5,010 nucleotides of DNA. It comes from an uncultured Prevotella sp. GTDB lineage: Bacteria > Bacteroidota > Bacteroidia > Bacteroidales > Bacteroidaceae. Shown one piece after another: positions 1-5,010 of the stretch. The stretch covers positions 1-5,010 of the forward strand of contig URSZ01000141.1 of assembly GCA_900550635.1 (NCBI GenBank), read 5' to 3'. The position numbers were made by a program, and so were the translations under genes. The notes under the pieces were generated by a model. The model saw only the letters and a program-made list of their open reading frames with translations, did no database searches and had not been told where the DNA came from. Within the stretch, counting starts at the first letter, position 1; each line of letters starts with the position of its first letter.

Positions 1-3000
1 CGTAAGCGGCTTTCAGCTCGCTTATCACGGTGTTGACAACCTCGCTGTTCTTTTCGGGAGCAGCTTCGTACTTGTCTAATGCGGCATAAGCCTCTTCGGA
101 ATAGGTGTTGAGCGCGTCGTTGGGAAAGTCGCCCACAAGGTCGCCCGACATGAGGTTTTTCATGTTGAGCTTGGCCATTGCTATTGCCGAGTCGGCAGAG
201 TTTACATTGTAGAAGCCGTTTATGCCGCTGTTGAGCAGGTCGATTGTTTCCTGCGTAGCCTTGCCGGCAACGAGTTCATCATAGCCCTTGACGATAGCGT
301 CGTACAGCTCGTCGCTTATAACCTTGTAGCTTGCGCTCTGGGTGAGCGAGTTGGGGTCAACGCCTGTAATGGGCAGGAGGTTGACTTCGGAGTACTCGGT
401 CATAGCGTGGTTGTTGAGCTGGTTGTTGGGAATGCATGCGAGGATTTCGAAGCGCACGTATTTGTATCCCTTCAGGCCGTTGACGATAACGTAAACGGGG
501 TCGGTGGAGTGGTTGTTGAAGTCGCGCGTGGAGATGTCTTCCTTCTCGAGAATGGGAATGATTTCTTTCCATTCGCTCGCGTCGTTGCTTACCGATACGC
601 GCAGTTTCGACGCTGTGCGGTGCCATGTGGCGTCGTTACGCTCCTCGTAGTAGAATGCCACGGAGTCGGGCAGGCCTGCCTCGTCTTTTGTCTCGAAGCG
701 CAGGTAGTGTGTTTCGTTAACAGTCTCTGTATCCCATGCGGAGTTCCAGAACGTGCCGTTGTTGCCGTCGATAAGATTCTCGATGTGCTGGCCTTCGTTG
801 ATTGAGTTGTTGTTGCAGAACAGTTGGCTTGCGTCGGTAATAATCTTGTCGCCGTAAGTGTATGTGGTGTTCTGGTTGTAGAGGCGCTTGGCGGTTGCGA
901 GCGTGTTCTTGAGCTCGTAGTTGAGGTCAATCTGCTCGTTGTTTGCCGAAATTTCTTCGAATTCTTCATCCGAGATAGGCTCTAATACCCATGCAGTACC
1001 GCCGTCGACAGCGCGGTCGCTCCAGTATTTGAGTGCCGACTGCGAGTTTGCGCCGTTGTTGTGGTCGCCGGTGTCGTAGTATTGGGTAGAATCTGCTTCG
1101 TTCGAGATGTAGAACTGTCCGTTCATGGCTTCGAACGGAGCGATTATCTGTGCAACCTCGGCAGCGTCGCTGAAGTTGATGTAAGCGCCGTTGTTGGGGT
1201 TCTCGCCTTTGGCGATGTATTTGCCGTTGCCCACGTTCTGAACGTCGTACTTGGTGCCTTCCTTGTGGGTTATCTTCCAAATCTGGTCGAGGTTGATTCC
1301 CATGTCGGCGCGCTTCCAACCCGGACGGTCGTTAACGATGTTCAGGTACATCAGCGAGTCGTTGTATTTGTAGATACCCTGCTGTACCCTTATGCGGTAG
1401 TAGCCGTCGGGTATGGCGCGGTCGCGGTCGGCGATGAATGCTTCGGTAGCGGCCTTGAGGGTTTCGTACATTGTGTTGTATTCCTCTTCGGTGTATGCCT
1501 TGTCGGCATAGTGGAGCATGGTGTCGGCTTCGGCAGCTGCTTTCTTGTAGTTATTGAGTATTTCCATTGAGGAAATGTATCCGAGGGCGTTCATTGCGGT
1601 GTCTACGCCTGCTGCGAGTCGGCCTTCTTGCGCCCAGAGGTTAAGCAGCTTTGCTCTGTTTTGCATTGAGGCGAGCATGTCTACTTTGTCCTGCGGAACT
1701 TTCTTTATGAACCAGTCGGAGGCCGTGCCTATGCCGCCGTTGTAGAGAACTATCTTGCCGGCTGTGCCTGCGCCGCCCTGGTGGTTTTCCTGGTGGAAGG
1801 GACGGGGAGGATATTCATCCCAGTCGCGCTGGTCGGAGATTTGCCAGTGGCCTGCGTGGTTGAGGCTGATGAACACCGTGGGGTGTTGGAATTCCGGCGA
1901 CCACTCTATGGGCTGGCTGTCGGCTTTGCTTGTGGCCTGGTTGATGTAGAGGCCGGAACCCATGTTCTGCACGGAATAGCGCACTTCGCCTTTTTCGGTG
2001 ACGGTTGCGTTCTTTACTTGCCAGATGAACGAGGGATCGTTCTCGTCGAATGCTTTCCAGCCGATAATCTTGGGCTCGTCCTGTTTGGGGGCATAGATTG
2101 CGAAGTTGCCGTTGCTTGCGTTGGTAAAGGCTGTATTGGCTGTGAAGAAGTAATAGTAGCCGCCGTCTTCAAGGGGTACTTGGCTTTCGCTGCTTTGCAG
2201 CCAGGTGTATAGCTCGTTTAGCTCGTTGTATGCGGCCATGCACTCGTCGTCGGTCATTTTGCTGATTTCGTCGTTGGCCTTAATCCAAAGGTCGTAGAAA
2301 CGCTGGAATTTTTCGGCGTCTTTAATGTATCCCGGCTCGGTGCCTACCACATAGATGTCCTGCCACTCGTAGGGTATGTTGTTGAGGAACTCGTTGAGGT
2401 AGTCGCGTCCCGTGGTGAGTTGCAGGTAGCGGCGCATTGACCAGATGTTTGTGTCCTGCCATTCGTAGAAGCCGCGTATCGTTTCGTTGGCTTCGTTGGC
2501 CACGAATCCGCGTCCGTTTGTAATGGCGTCGTTAACCTCGCATATTGTTATGGTGCTGGGGTCGTTGACCCAGTCGCCGCTGTCGAACGAACCGGAGTTC
2601 ACACCGCCGTAGGTATCTCCGCTGTTGGCATAGTGGAACTCGAACGGAGCGGCGTCGGCCTGGTCGGGAACCATGAACAGGCGGTAGGCGCGGTTGTTGT
2701 CGGCGTTGTTCCAGTCGCCCGAGGCGAGATATTCGCCCGTTGCCTTGTTTTTGAGGTTAAACAGCTTGTACTGTGTCTTGGGGCTTACGCTGTCGAGCTC
2801 GCATAGAATCCATACGATTTTCTCGGGCACCTTGTCACCCTCGAAACGAGTTAGCTTCGGGGCGTAGCCCGATGTTATCTCGTTGAAACGCACGAGCGGA
2901 CCGAGGTAACCTCCTTTGTTGGAGTTGTCGGAACGCCCTTCGAACACGACCTCCATGCCGTCGGCAGCCTCGTCGGCACCCACGACGGAGCCGATGATGT

Positions 3001-3079
3001 ACTGGGCATGAAGGCTTGGCACTGTCAGCAATGTGGCAAACAGGGCCAGAAAAAGAGATTTAATCTTCTTCATACTCAT
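1..3079 (-). CDS. Secreted multidomain beta-trefoil / F5/8 type C protein, C-terminus beyond left edge
   Basis: An uninterrupted frame of 1026 codons runs from the ATG at 3079-3077 to the left edge; no stop is reached. Order: signal peptide 1-25; beta-trefoil-like module about 27-222; short helical segment 246-304; trefoil 305-462; helical linker 463-556; trefoil 557-703; helical spacer to about 735; F5/8 type C domain 738-905; helical region 907-1026. No catalytic motif is visible, so the likely role is binding carbohydrate or another extracellular ligand; this is inference from module types. The signal peptide lacks a lipobox cysteine, so the product is probably periplasmic, secreted or exported by type IX secretion; a sorting domain would lie off the window. 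Six sites fit the Bacteroidetes O-glycosylation motif D-[ST]-[AILVMT]: Asp96, 493, 519, 574, 805 and 963. The start ATG has an A-rich leader and no Shine-Dalgarno; a second in-frame ATG at 3073-3071 (giving MKKIK) is an equally plausible start. Specific function is not recognised. Confidence 0.93.
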   Translation of the reverse strand, partial: MSMKKIKSLFLALFATLLTVPSLHAQYIIGSVVGADEAADGMEVVFEGRSDNSNKGGYLGPLVRFNEITSGYAPKLTRFEGDKVPEKIVWILCELDSVSPKTQYKLFNLKNKATGEYLASGDWNNADNNRAYRLFMVPDQADAAPFEFHYANSGDTYGGVNSGSFDSGDWVNDPSTITICEVNDAITNGRGFVANEANETIRGFYEWQDTNIWSMRRYLQLTTGRDYLNEFLNNIPYEWQDIYVVGTEPGYIKDAEKFQRFYDLWIKANDEISKMTDDECMAAYNELNELYTWLQSSESQVPLEDGGYYYFFTANTAFTNASNGNFAIYAPKQDEPKIIGWKAFDENDPSFIWQVKNATVTEKGEVRYSVQNMGSGLYINQATSKADSQPIEWSPEFQHPTVFISLNHAGHWQISDQRDWDEYPPRPFHQENHQGGAGTAGKIVLYNGGIGTASDWFIKKVPQDKVDMLASMQNRAKLLNLWAQEGRLAAGVDTAMNALGYISSMEILNNYKKAAAEADTMLHYADKAYTEEEYNTMYETLKAATEAFIADRDRAIPDGYYRIRVQQGIYKYNDSLMYLNIVNDRPGWKRADMGINLDQIWKITHKEGTKYDVQNVGNGKYIAKGENPNNGAYINFSDAAEVAQIIAPFEAMNGQFYISNEADSTQYYDTGDHNNGANSQSALKYWSDRAVDGGTAWVLEPISDEEFEEISANNEQIDLNYELKNTLATAKRLYNQNTTYTYGDKIITDASQLFCNNNSINEGQHIENLIDGNNGTFWNSAWDTETVNETHYLRFETKDEAGLPDSVAFYYEERNDATWHRTASKLRVSVSNDASEWKEIIPILEKEDISTRDFNNHSTDPVYVIVNGLKGYKYVRFEILACIPNNQLNNHAMTEYSEVNLLPITGVDPNSLTQSASYKVISDELYDAIVKGYDELVAGKATQETIDLLNSGINGFYNVNSADSAIAMAKLNMKNLMSGDLVGDFPNDALNTYSEEAYAALDKYEAAPEKNSEVVNTVISELKAAY
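2..361 (-). other. Helical C-terminal region (to window edge)
   Basis: Residues 907-1026 follow the F5/8 domain and consist of amphipathic helices (for example DELYDAIVKGYDEL and EEAYAALDKYEAAPE) without cysteines. The repeated Tyr/Leu/Ala spacing resembles a three-helix bundle spacer. The next module lies past the left edge. Confidence 0.5.
365..868 (-). other. F5/8 type C (discoidin-like) domain
   Basis: Residues about 738-905. Typical family elements appear in order: a strand near the start, the segment ENLIDGNNGTFWNSAWD (767-783) matching the usual 'A-x-[ND]-L-x-D-G-x-x-x-T-x-W' region, HYLRFE, a strand-rich middle with LRVSVSNDASEWKEI (826-840), and GYKYVRFEIL followed by a late SEVNLLP strand. 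This jelly-roll fold is frequent in Bacteroidetes surface proteins, where it binds carbohydrates. A single domain copy is visible. Confidence 0.8.
971..1411 (-). repeat. Beta-trefoil repeat 3 of the secreted protein
   Basis: Residues 557-703. It opens with DGYYRI and has lobe markers IWKI (Trp601), QFYI (Phe656) and AWVL (Trp697). YDVQNVGNGKYI at 611-622 matches the corresponding segment of repeat 2 almost position for position. Marker spacings are 55 and 41 residues, against 59 and 44 in repeat 2. The second lobe has replaced Trp with Phe. The two repeats probably share ancestry and fold; ligand preference cannot be read from the sequence. Confidence 0.7.
1412..1693 (-). other. Helical linker between trefoils 2 and 3
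   Basis: Residues 463-556 are Ala-, Glu- and Lys-rich (for example LNNYKKAAAEADTML and EEEYNTMYETLKAATEAF). They look like a three-helix bundle of the FIVAR-like type that often spaces modules in large surface proteins. The family assignment is tentative; the helical character is clear. Confidence 0.55.
1694..2167 (-). repeat. Beta-trefoil repeat 2 of the secreted protein
   Basis: Residues 305-462. It opens with DGGYYYF, then shows three lobe-closing W-x-[IV] motifs: IWQV (Trp353), HWQI (Trp412) and DWFI (Trp456). Between the first two lies YSVQNMGSGLYI (368-379). The same series recurs with similar spacing in residues 557-703. Three W-x-[IV] motifs per repeat fit the three lobes of a ricin-B-type trefoil. 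This is a protein-level repeat; DNA similarity is low, indicating an old duplication. Confidence 0.7.
2168..2344 (-). other. Helical linker between trefoils 1 and 2
   Basis: Residues 246-304 are rich in Glu, Lys, Ala and Leu with aromatic heptad-like spacing (for example FQRFYDLWIKANDEI) and end in a segment leading straight into the DGGYYYF start of trefoil 2. The pattern suggests a short helical bundle or spacer; no named family is claimed. Confidence 0.5.
2414..3001 (-). other. Beta-trefoil-like module 1 (divergent)
   Basis: Residues about 27-222. Lobe markers resemble those in modules 2 and 3: a Trp at 90 (VWIL), then YKLFNLKNKATGEYL at 104-118, which matches the Y-x-V-Q-N-x-G-x-G-x-Y-[IL] signature of the other modules. 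An aromatic FEFHY follows at 146-150 and NIW at 211-213. It is longer and more divergent than modules 2 and 3, so the boundaries are approximate. Ricin-B-like trefoils commonly bind glycans; binding here is inferred. Confidence 0.55.
3005..3079 (-). other. Sec signal peptide
   Basis: Residues 1-25 begin MSMKKIK, followed by the hydrophobic run SLFLALFATLLTV and a P-S-L-H-A end, with predicted cleavage between Ala25 and Gln26. There is no cysteine at the +1 position, which argues against a lipoprotein. The classic n-, h- and c-regions are all present. Confidence 0.92.
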
Positions 3080-3300
3080 TGTGTTTTTTTTAAAGTTAAT
3101 AATATTGATTGGTTTTCAATCCTATAGTCTTTGAATATCGTTTTTTCCCGCGGTAAAAATACAATATTATTCTATGCGTGAATAATTTATTTGCCTATTT
3201 TACGGTTAAATTATTATTAAGATTTAAGAGGTGTTTTGGTTTATTAACAATAATATGTGATATATAACTTAATCGAGGCGGTTTTTAACAAACGACTGTT
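3080..3300 (-). promoter_or_regulatory. AT-rich promoter and 5' leader of the secreted-protein gene
   Basis: About 220 bases strongly enriched in A/T precede the ATG at 3079. No Shine-Dalgarno is present; the bases just before the ATG read AAAAAAAACACA on the minus strand, as is common in Bacteroidetes. Two weak candidates for the Bacteroidetes promoter (TTTG, spacer, TAnnTTTG) exist. One is TAATATTG at 3169-3162 without a clear upstream TTTG. The other is TTTG at 3292-3289 with TAAGTTAT at 3271-3264, spaced 17. Neither is convincing alone. A small hairpin (GATTG/CAATC, 3107-3121) and a near-palindrome (3142-3159) lie in the leader. Confidence 0.4.
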
Positions 3301-3462
3301 ATTTCGCTTTTCCGGATTATTAAGGTGCGGCAGCGGCTGACGGCTGTACCATAGTACAAAACGAACATCGTGCGACGCAAAACCTGTGCCCCGAAACTGG
3401 CATTTCAGGTGCGGAAAATTGAAAACTGGTTTTCAGAGCGTAAACCCCGCATGGGAGAAAAG
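3301..3462. other. Intergenic DNA between the terminator and the AT-rich leader; no gene seen
   Basis: The stretch is less AT-rich than the leader next to it. It contains a perfect palindrome TGTAC-cata-GTACA (3345-3358) and a TGAAAAC-tg-GTTTTCA inverted repeat (3420-3435). Short open frames cross it on both strands but lack family similarity or start signals I can recognise. Confidence 0.5.
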
Positions 3463-3506
3463 AAAAAATTAGTGGCTCGGATTTCAAAATCCGAGCCACT
3501 AATTTT
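3463..3506 (-). terminator. Strong intrinsic terminator downstream of the phosphoesterase gene
   Basis: Perfect 20-bp inverted arms occupy 3465-3484 and 3487-3506, separated by two bases (in practice a slightly larger loop). Read on the minus strand, the arm is followed by a run of Ts (TTTTTTCTTTT), the hallmark of rho-independent termination. The T-run on the plus strand is only four bases, so the site mainly serves minus-strand transcription arriving from the phosphoesterase gene, whose stop lies about 170 bases upstream. The GC-rich part of the stem is GTGGCTCGG. Confidence 0.8.
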
Positions 3507-3529
3507 AAAAAGCAAGCCACTAATTTTTT
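3463..3529. repeat. Nested inverted repeats with three copies of one 13-15 bp motif
   Basis: The motif AAAATTAGTGGCT occurs on the plus strand at 3465-3477 and on the minus strand at 3506-3494 and again at 3527-3515. The outermost pair (3463-3477 with 3515-3529) is a perfect 15-bp inverted repeat; the inner pair is the 20-bp terminator stem. Both structures use the same left arm, so in RNA they would be mutually exclusive. Confidence 0.85.
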
Positions 3530-3674
3530 GCCCCGTGAAAACCCGTCCGGCTGGTGCCGGTGACCAATGGCCCTTCGGGCACAAAACCGTTTGCTACATG
3601 CCCTAAAAATGCGGACAAATACTTGGGCTGTGTTTCGGGCGGCGGTGTTGCTGTGCGATGTATGCGCGGGTGTG
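3530..3674. other. Intergenic DNA between the phosphoesterase stop and the terminator; no gene seen
   Basis: This GC-richer stretch carries two small perfect hairpins: CCGGC-tggt-GCCGG at 3547-3560 and GCCC-ttc-GGGC at 3570-3580. Neither is followed by a convincing T-run. It would form the 3' untranslated part of the phosphoesterase transcript. No convincing coding region is seen on either strand. Confidence 0.5.
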
Positions 3675-5010
3675 TCAGAACTGGCGGTCGAGCAGTGTTT
3701 CGCCTTTGGTGTTGAATACCCTCATGCGCAGCTCTTTGCCGTCTTTCTGCAACACCATTATTGTAGCGCCCTTTTCTTCAGGCCCTCCGCCGGCTATCAC
3801 CGGGCACGGGTTGCCTTTCACGTTTTTCTCGAGCACATAGTAGCGGTGTGCGTGTGCGGTTATGTCCATGTCGAAGTCGGCGTCCTGCAGTGCAGGGTTC
3901 CATAACCTTGTCCATGGGTGGTAACCGTCGGTATATACGTTAGAGTCGCCCCAGATAGGTATGTGCTGTATGAGAATGCGGCGTTCGGCGCGTTTGAATT
4001 CCTTTTCCTTCAGCTCCTTTGCAAGGAAGATTGCCTGGTCCTGGCGCAGTTGCGAAAAGTCGTTCAGCCCATAGTAAACAGGTGTGGAGTCTTTCTTGTC
4101 TTCGCCGCAGTCGAGTATCACGAAGCGTGTGTCGCCCCACGAGAATGCGCCGTATGTCTTGCCGCCGAGGTTTTGCGTTAGCGAAAGCATTCCTGCCGAA
4201 TAGCTGTTGCGTATTTCGTGGTTGCCGCGTATTATTATGGTCGGTTTTTCGGCAGCGTTGGCAGCAGCCGTAAGAGCATTGACGCGGCGTATGGCGTGCG
4301 CACGGTCGCGCGGTTCGGGCACGCAGTCGCCGTTGAATACCGAAAAGTCGTAGTCGATACCTTTGCTCTTTACCACGTCGAAGAGCTTGTTCATCACTTT
4401 GTCCTGTTCGTGCAGGTCGTTGAGCACAACCATGGTGAATTTTTCGGTATCGGGCGACGGCAGGGTGAAGGAGTAGAAAGGCGTGCTCACCTTGTTGCCC
4501 AGTATTTTGTGGTAGGCTTCATTTTTCAGTATCTCCTGTGCGCATACTCGGTAGTAATATTTCACTCCCGGCTTCAGTTCGTTCAGGCGTATCTTGTTCT
4601 CGATGTCAAAGCACGGTTCCTGCCCCGACAGCAGCGTGCGCGCCGTTTTAAGGTCGGTTGTGTCGGTGCCGTACTCTATCCATGTGTGCACCACGGCGTT
4701 TGTCTGGAACATTACGGTTATTCCGTCATACGTGAAGTCCTGCAGGTAAGGCTCGGAGTAGAAGAGTTTGTCGGCGGGCAACTTGATACGCACGTCGGCA
4801 TACACGGGCAGGTGGTCGGAAGCCGAAGGCTCGTTCACTACATTGCTTCGCAGCAGCGCCACCATGTCGGCGTGTTTTTTATACACAGCCACGTAGTCGA
4901 TGGTGGTTTTCGGTTTGTTTGCGGGCCAGGTGTTCTTTTTTACGTCGTTCAATATTTTGAACTCCTGTTGCAGCAGTTTTCCCGACGGCTGTTTGAGGTC
5001 TGTGTTCAGG
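3675..5010 (-). CDS. EEP-metallophosphoesterase fusion protein, N-terminus beyond right edge
   Basis: The frame is open from the right edge to the TGA at 3677-3675, giving 444 residues. A TTG at 4952-4950 could be mistaken for a start, but coding continues upstream without a break (LQQEFKI precedes it). Three parts are seen. The first is the end of an EEP domain (DNase I/exonuclease III/inositol phosphatase fold) with TIDYVAV and SDHLPV, carrying the late catalytic Asp and His. The second is an FN3-like domain as found at the N-terminus of purple acid phosphatases. The third is a full calcineurin-like domain with DLH, NGD, GNHE, a lone His and AHAH metal-ligand motifs. The predicted activity is metal-dependent hydrolysis of phosphomono- or diesters; the substrate is unknown. 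Two catalytic domains in one chain suggest sequential cleavage, for instance diester then monoester (inference). Export is likely from the domain types, but the signal peptide would lie outside the window. Confidence 0.92.
   Translation of the reverse strand, partial: LNTDLKQPSGKLLQQEFKILNDVKKNTWPANKPKTTIDYVAVYKKHADMVALLRSNVVNEPSASDHLPVYADVRIKLPADKLFYSEPYLQDFTYDGITVMFQTNAVVHTWIEYGTDTTDLKTARTLLSGQEPCFDIENKIRLNELKPGVKYYYRVCAQEILKNEAYHKILGNKVSTPFYSFTLPSPDTEKFTMVVLNDLHEQDKVMNKLFDVVKSKGIDYDFSVFNGDCVPEPRDRAHAIRRVNALTAAANAAEKPTIIIRGNHEIRNSYSAGMLSLTQNLGGKTYGAFSWGDTRFVILDCGEDKKDSTPVYYGLNDFSQLRQDQAIFLAKELKEKEFKRAERRILIQHIPIWGDSNVYTDGYHPWTRLWNPALQDADFDMDITAHAHRYYVLEKNVKGNPCPVIAGGGPEEKGATIMVLQKDGKELRMRVFNTKGETLLDRQF
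3777..4442 (-). other. Calcineurin-like metallophosphoesterase domain
   Basis: All the canonical blocks are present in order: NDLHEQD (D-x-H, Asp at 4418-4416, His at 4412-4410), FNGDC (G-D), RGNHEIR (G-N-H-E), LIQHIPIW (lone His) and TAHAHRY (the H-x-H block). The usual Gly before the final H-x-H is Ala here; metal ligands are unaffected. The WGDTRFVILD segment between GNHE and the lone His is also typical. The visible domain appears catalytically intact. Confidence 0.88.
4458..4769 (-). other. Purple acid phosphatase N-terminal-like FN3 domain
   Basis: The segment begins YSEPYLQDFTYDGITVMFQT, then WIEYGTD, then a conserved LNELKPGVKYYYRV and a closing FYSFTLPS. This matches the usual order of the purple acid phosphatase N-terminal domain: a strand followed by W/F-x-T, 'v-x-Y-G', and 'L-x-x-L-x-P-G-x-x-Y-Y-Y-R-V'. 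It packs against the metallophosphoesterase domain in known family members. Confidence 0.75.
4785..5010 (-). other. C-terminal part of EEP domain
   Basis: The sequence TTIDYVAVYK, with Asp at 4928-4926, matches the family strand whose Asp corresponds to APE1 Asp283. SASDHLPVYADV, with His at 4814-4812, matches the invariant S-D-H-x-P motif that supplies the catalytic histidine. The early metal-binding Asn/Glu motifs lie off the window, so catalytic competence cannot be judged fully. Confidence 0.8.

Noticed and set aside
407..2212. Several plus-strand open frames (407-805, 1061-1570, 1554-1745, 1755-1949, 1781-2212) and minus-strand frames (357-626, 589-969, 966-1319)
   Set aside because: They overlap the 1026-codon secreted-protein frame in other frames, and their translations are low-complexity (Val/Cys-rich or Arg/Thr/Gln-rich) with no recognisable motif. 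The long frame has a signal peptide and domain signatures.
3001..3079. Lipoprotein signal peptide for the secreted protein
   Set aside because: No cysteine follows the predicted cleavage site (Ala25-Gln26), so a lipobox is absent.
3463..3529. CRISPR array or insertion-sequence ends
   Set aside because: Only three short motif copies occur in mixed orientation with unequal spacing, and no transposase or cas gene is present. A terminator with a duplicated arm explains it better.
3320..3606. Short open frames on both strands across the intergenic inverted repeat (minus 3320-3520, plus 3370-3606)
   Set aside because: The two translations share LVARI-x-KSEPLI only because they read the two strands of the same perfect inverted repeat. 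No ribosome-binding context or family match is seen, and the region fits a terminator.
3567..4273. Frames antisense to or offset within the phosphoesterase gene (plus 3567-3905, 3658-3840, 3918-4181, 4019-4273; minus 3940-4140)
   Set aside because: All overlap the metallophosphoesterase coding region, whose catalytic motifs are intact; these frames show no motif of their own.
4950..4952. TTG as the start of a 425-residue phosphoesterase
   Set aside because: The frame stays open upstream to the window edge, and the residues just after the TTG belong to the interior of an EEP domain, so the true start lies outside.

Overview
The window looks like a chromosomal segment from a Bacteroidales bacterium, most likely an intestinal lineage such as Muribaculaceae, Prevotellaceae or Bacteroidaceae. 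This rests on a very large signal-peptide protein built from beta-trefoil and discoidin-type modules, starts without a Shine-Dalgarno sequence and with an A-rich leader, AT-rich intergenic DNA between GC-richer genes, and the style of the secreted phosphoesterase. It is an inference from sequence character; no marker gene is present.

Layout: both genes lie on the minus strand and both run off the window. At the right, bases 3675-5010 hold the C-terminal 444 residues of a multidomain phosphoesterase. It comprises the tail of an endonuclease/exonuclease/phosphatase (EEP) domain, a purple-acid-phosphatase-like FN3 domain, and a complete calcineurin-like metallophosphoesterase domain. Bases 3080-3674 form a 595-bp intergenic region with a strong intrinsic terminator, a nested set of inverted repeats, several short hairpins and an AT-rich promoter/leader region. 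Bases 1-3079 hold the first 1026 residues of a secreted protein that continues past the left edge. It has a signal peptide, three divergent beta-trefoil repeats separated by helical linkers, an F5/8 type C (discoidin-like) domain and a helical C-terminal region.

How they relate: the terminator and long gap suggest the two genes are separate transcripts, although they are codirectional. The upstream product is probably an exported phosphate-releasing enzyme. The downstream product looks like an extracellular binding or adhesion protein with no catalytic domain in the visible part. No operon partners, mobile-element genes, RNA genes or CRISPR arrays were seen. The points most worth a second look are the two-enzyme phosphoesterase fusion, the trefoil/discoidin architecture, and the mutually exclusive hairpins in the intergenic region.
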